Origin: Erythrobacteraceae bacterium E2-1 Yellow Sea
GTDB taxonomy: Bacteria; Pseudomonadota; Alphaproteobacteria; Sphingomonadales; Sphingomonadaceae
NCBI GenBank assembly: GCA_014983025.1
Contig: JADCLP010000008.1
Span: 1-64,000 of the forward strand
Length of the DNA: 64,000 nt
Direction of reading: 5' to 3'
Under the pieces are notes generated by a model. It searched no databases and was not told the DNA's origin. It was given only the letters and a program-made list of their open reading frames with translations. Every line of letters starts with the position of its first letter. Position 1 is the stretch's first letter. The position numbers and the translations under genes are program-made. Positions 62,149 to 64,000 of the stretch are shown piece after piece.

Positions 62149-63006
62149 ATGACTGACTGGACATCCCACACCACCCGCGCGCAGCAATGGTTTGAAAGCC
62201 TGCGTGATCAGATCTGTGCCGAGTTCGAGGCGATCGAGCGTGAGTCTGGATCAGATGCCAGCTTCGAATACCGCCCATGGACGCGAGAGGAAGAGGGCAA
62301 TGCTGATCCCGGTGGCGGGGTGCAGGGCCTGATGAAGGGCAAGGTGTTCGAGAAAGTTGGCGTCAATGTCTCCACCGTGCGTGGCAGTTTCAGCAAGGAA
62401 TTTGCCGCGTCAATCAATGGAGCGAGTGAGGATAATCCCGGTTTTTCCGCCACGGGCATCAGCCTGGTTGCGCATATGGCCAACCCGCATGTGCCCGCCG
62501 TGCATATGAACACGCGGTTTTTGACCACGCAGGCGGCATGGTTTGGTGGCGGGGCGGATTTGAACCCGCCGATCCCCTATGACGAGGATACAGAAGAATT
62601 CCACGCCGCTTTCCGCGCTGCCTGCGCTGGGCATAACCCAACCTATTACGACCGGTTCAAGAAATGGGCGGATGATTATTTCTTCATCCCGCATCGTGGT
62701 GTGCATCGCGGTGTGGGCGGCATATTCTATGATCATCTGGAATGCGATGCTGCTGCTGCGTGGGATCGCAATTTTGCCTTTACGCAGGACGTCGGACGCG
62801 CATTTCTGGATGTGTTCCCCCGTTTGGTTCGCCGCCGCATGGGGATGGACTTCAATGAAGCGGAAAAACGACAGCAGCTGGAATGGCGCGGGCGGTATGC
62901 TGAATTCAACCTGGTTTATGACCGGGGGACATTGTTTGGCCTGAAAACGGGCGGTAATATTGATGCGATCTTGATGAGCCTGCCACCTGAAGCGGTTTGG
63001 AGTTAA
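62149..63006 (+). CDS. hemF: Oxygen-dependent coproporphyrinogen III oxidase
   Basis: The 285-residue protein has the HemF signatures HMNTRFLTTQAAWFGGGADLNP and EFNLVYDRGTLFGLKTGGN. It converts coproporphyrinogen III to protoporphyrinogen IX with oxygen in haem and (where present) bacteriochlorophyll synthesis. It starts at 62149 behind GGGGGTGAT and overlaps no neighbour; no other haem gene is nearby. Confidence 0.95.
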   Translation: MTDWTSHTTRAQQWFESLRDQICAEFEAIERESGSDASFEYRPWTREEEGNADPGGGVQGLMKGKVFEKVGVNVSTVRGSFSKEFAASINGASEDNPGFSATGISLVAHMANPHVPAVHMNTRFLTTQAAWFGGGADLNPPIPYDEDTEEFHAAFRAACAGHNPTYYDRFKKWADDYFFIPHRGVHRGVGGIFYDHLECDAAAAWDRNFAFTQDVGRAFLDVFPRLVRRRMGMDFNEAEKRQQLEWRGRYAEFNLVYDRGTLFGLKTGGNIDAILMSLPPEAVWS

Positions 63007-63149
63007 GATTTTCCTGGCTGCCAGTTGCACAATAGCGGCATTTATCTCACATAAAGCAATTGCTTGTTACCAATCAGTCGTATGACGGTATTGGTCTCTG
63101 GCAGGCGAAATGCATCGGCTGCTGGTTGTTGAATTGCTGAGGTTAATAC

Positions 63150-64000
63150 ATGGTTGGTCCCAATCTGGCACTTGTGGTGGCTCTGGCTGGCGCTCAACCC
63201 GCGTGCCCAGCTGATGCGCCATGTCCAGAAGTTGAAGCCACAATTGCGGCCGGGCAGGTGGCACAGCCCAGCCAGGCTGAAGCACAAACAAGCGGTAGTG
63301 ATGAAATTGTGGTGGAAGGTCAGGTTGGCGCCCCACAGGGCGACCCTGCTGAAAAGTTGAATCTGGCGACCTTTGAGGTTGTACAGAAAGTGGATGCGGC
63401 AATCGTCGAACCACTCGCCGAAGCCTATGATGAAGGGGTGCCCAAGCCGCTGCGCAAGGGGTTGCGCAATTTCCTGTCCAATCTGGGTGAACCGATCAAC
63501 TTCCTCAATTCATTACTGCAATTGAAACCTGGCAGGGCGTTGAGGGCAGTTGGGCGTTTTGCGATCAACACGACCATTGGCATTGGTGGGGTCATGAACC
63601 CTGCGGCAAAGAAGCCTTTCAAGTTGAAGCGTGAACCCAATGGCTTTGCCAATACGCTGGGCTATTATGGGGTAAAGCAAGGTGCCTATCTCTACCTGCC
63701 CTTTATCGGGTCCACTACTGTGCGTGATCTGACTGGGCAGCTGGTTGATCTGTCAATCATCCCGACAATCGCCGGTAAGCCGTTTAGCGATCCGCTCTAT
63801 GCGATTCCGGTCGGCGCATTGAACTCTCTCGAAACGCGCATCCAGATCGATGGTGACATCGAAACCATCCGTGACAAATGTTCGGACCGTTATTCAGCCA
63901 CACGCGACCTTTACCTGATCCAGCGCCAGATCGAGATTGATGGTCTGCGCGGCAGGGAATCCAAGGATCTGGTTGATCTGATTGATAAGCTGGAATTCAA
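63150..64000 (+). CDS. mlaA: MlaA-type outer membrane lipid transport protein (partial)
   Basis: The ATG at 63150, 9 bases after GAGG, starts a frame that stays open to the end of the window (283 codons). After a signal-like segment and a variable region (about 1-70), the core matches MlaA/VacJ: EPLAEAYDEGVPKPLRKGLRNFLSNLGEP, INFLNSLLQLK, RFAINTTIGIGGVMNPAAK, and FIGSTTVRDLTG. MlaA removes phospholipids from the outer leaflet and passes them to MlaC. The C-terminal end lies beyond the window. Confidence 0.85.
   Translation, partial: MVGPNLALVVALAGAQPACPADAPCPEVEATIAAGQVAQPSQAEAQTSGSDEIVVEGQVGAPQGDPAEKLNLATFEVVQKVDAAIVEPLAEAYDEGVPKPLRKGLRNFLSNLGEPINFLNSLLQLKPGRALRAVGRFAINTTIGIGGVMNPAAKKPFKLKREPNGFANTLGYYGVKQGAYLYLPFIGSTTVRDLTGQLVDLSIIPTIAGKPFSDPLYAIPVGALNSLETRIQIDGDIETIRDKCSDRYSATRDLYLIQRQIEIDGLRGRESKDLVDLIDKLEF

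Overview
This window comes from a pigmented alphaproteobacterium of the order Sphingomonadales, most likely Erythrobacteraceae. The evidence is a crtY-crtI-crtB carotenoid operon, a Sphingomonadales-type TonB-dependent receptor, a DUF885 lipoprotein, an alphaproteobacterial hisB-H-A-F-E order and an alphaproteobacterial-style ybgC-tolQRAB-pal cluster. This is inferred from gene content; there is no rRNA or tRNA gene in the window.

Bases 1 to about 15,245 look accessory. The left edge carries what resembles an IS21-type end. Next come an exported SurE-like nucleotidase behind a TonB-dependent receptor, a truncated TetR gene, and a compact four-gene unit of two overlapping tyrosine recombinases and a HigB/HigA toxin-antitoxin pair (4685-7886). 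A MarR-controlled cassette follows (alpha/beta hydrolase, hot-dog thioesterase, RND adaptor, RND pump; 8163-14213). It ends against an IS110 transposase fragment and about 0.9 kb of decayed DNA with a TGGGGGCC repeat pair that may mark the old edge of an integrated element.

From about 15,355 on, the window reads as mostly chromosomal housekeeping: a membrane protein, Dps, 6-phosphogluconolactonase, DinB and a Bcr/CflA exporter; the carotenoid operon with a LOG-type phosphoribohydrolase between crtI and crtB; MipA, DUF885 and a TPP riboswitch with thiC; small stress and RNA-related proteins (HPF, cold-shock protein, SWIB, YbhB); a dipeptidase, DapD and a surface subtilisin; an acyl-CoA catabolism cluster (39568-46528) with an APH-type kinase, Zn alcohol dehydrogenase, three acyl-CoA dehydrogenases and an SDR around a shared palindromic operator; gmk and sspB; the histidine operon; the Tol-Pal operon; and a last block with a methionine-type PLP enzyme, a DASS transporter, infC, pdeM, hemF and a partial mlaA running off the right end.

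The points I consider most worth a second look are the kinase plus acyl-CoA dehydrogenase cluster (possible 4-hydroxyacyl-CoA degradation), the structured leader that sequesters the ribosome binding site of the PLP enzyme, the likely AUA start of infC, the palindromic mini-element/ORF that exactly fills the hisB-hisH gap, the LOG gene inside the carotenoid operon, and the recombinase-toxin-antitoxin unit.
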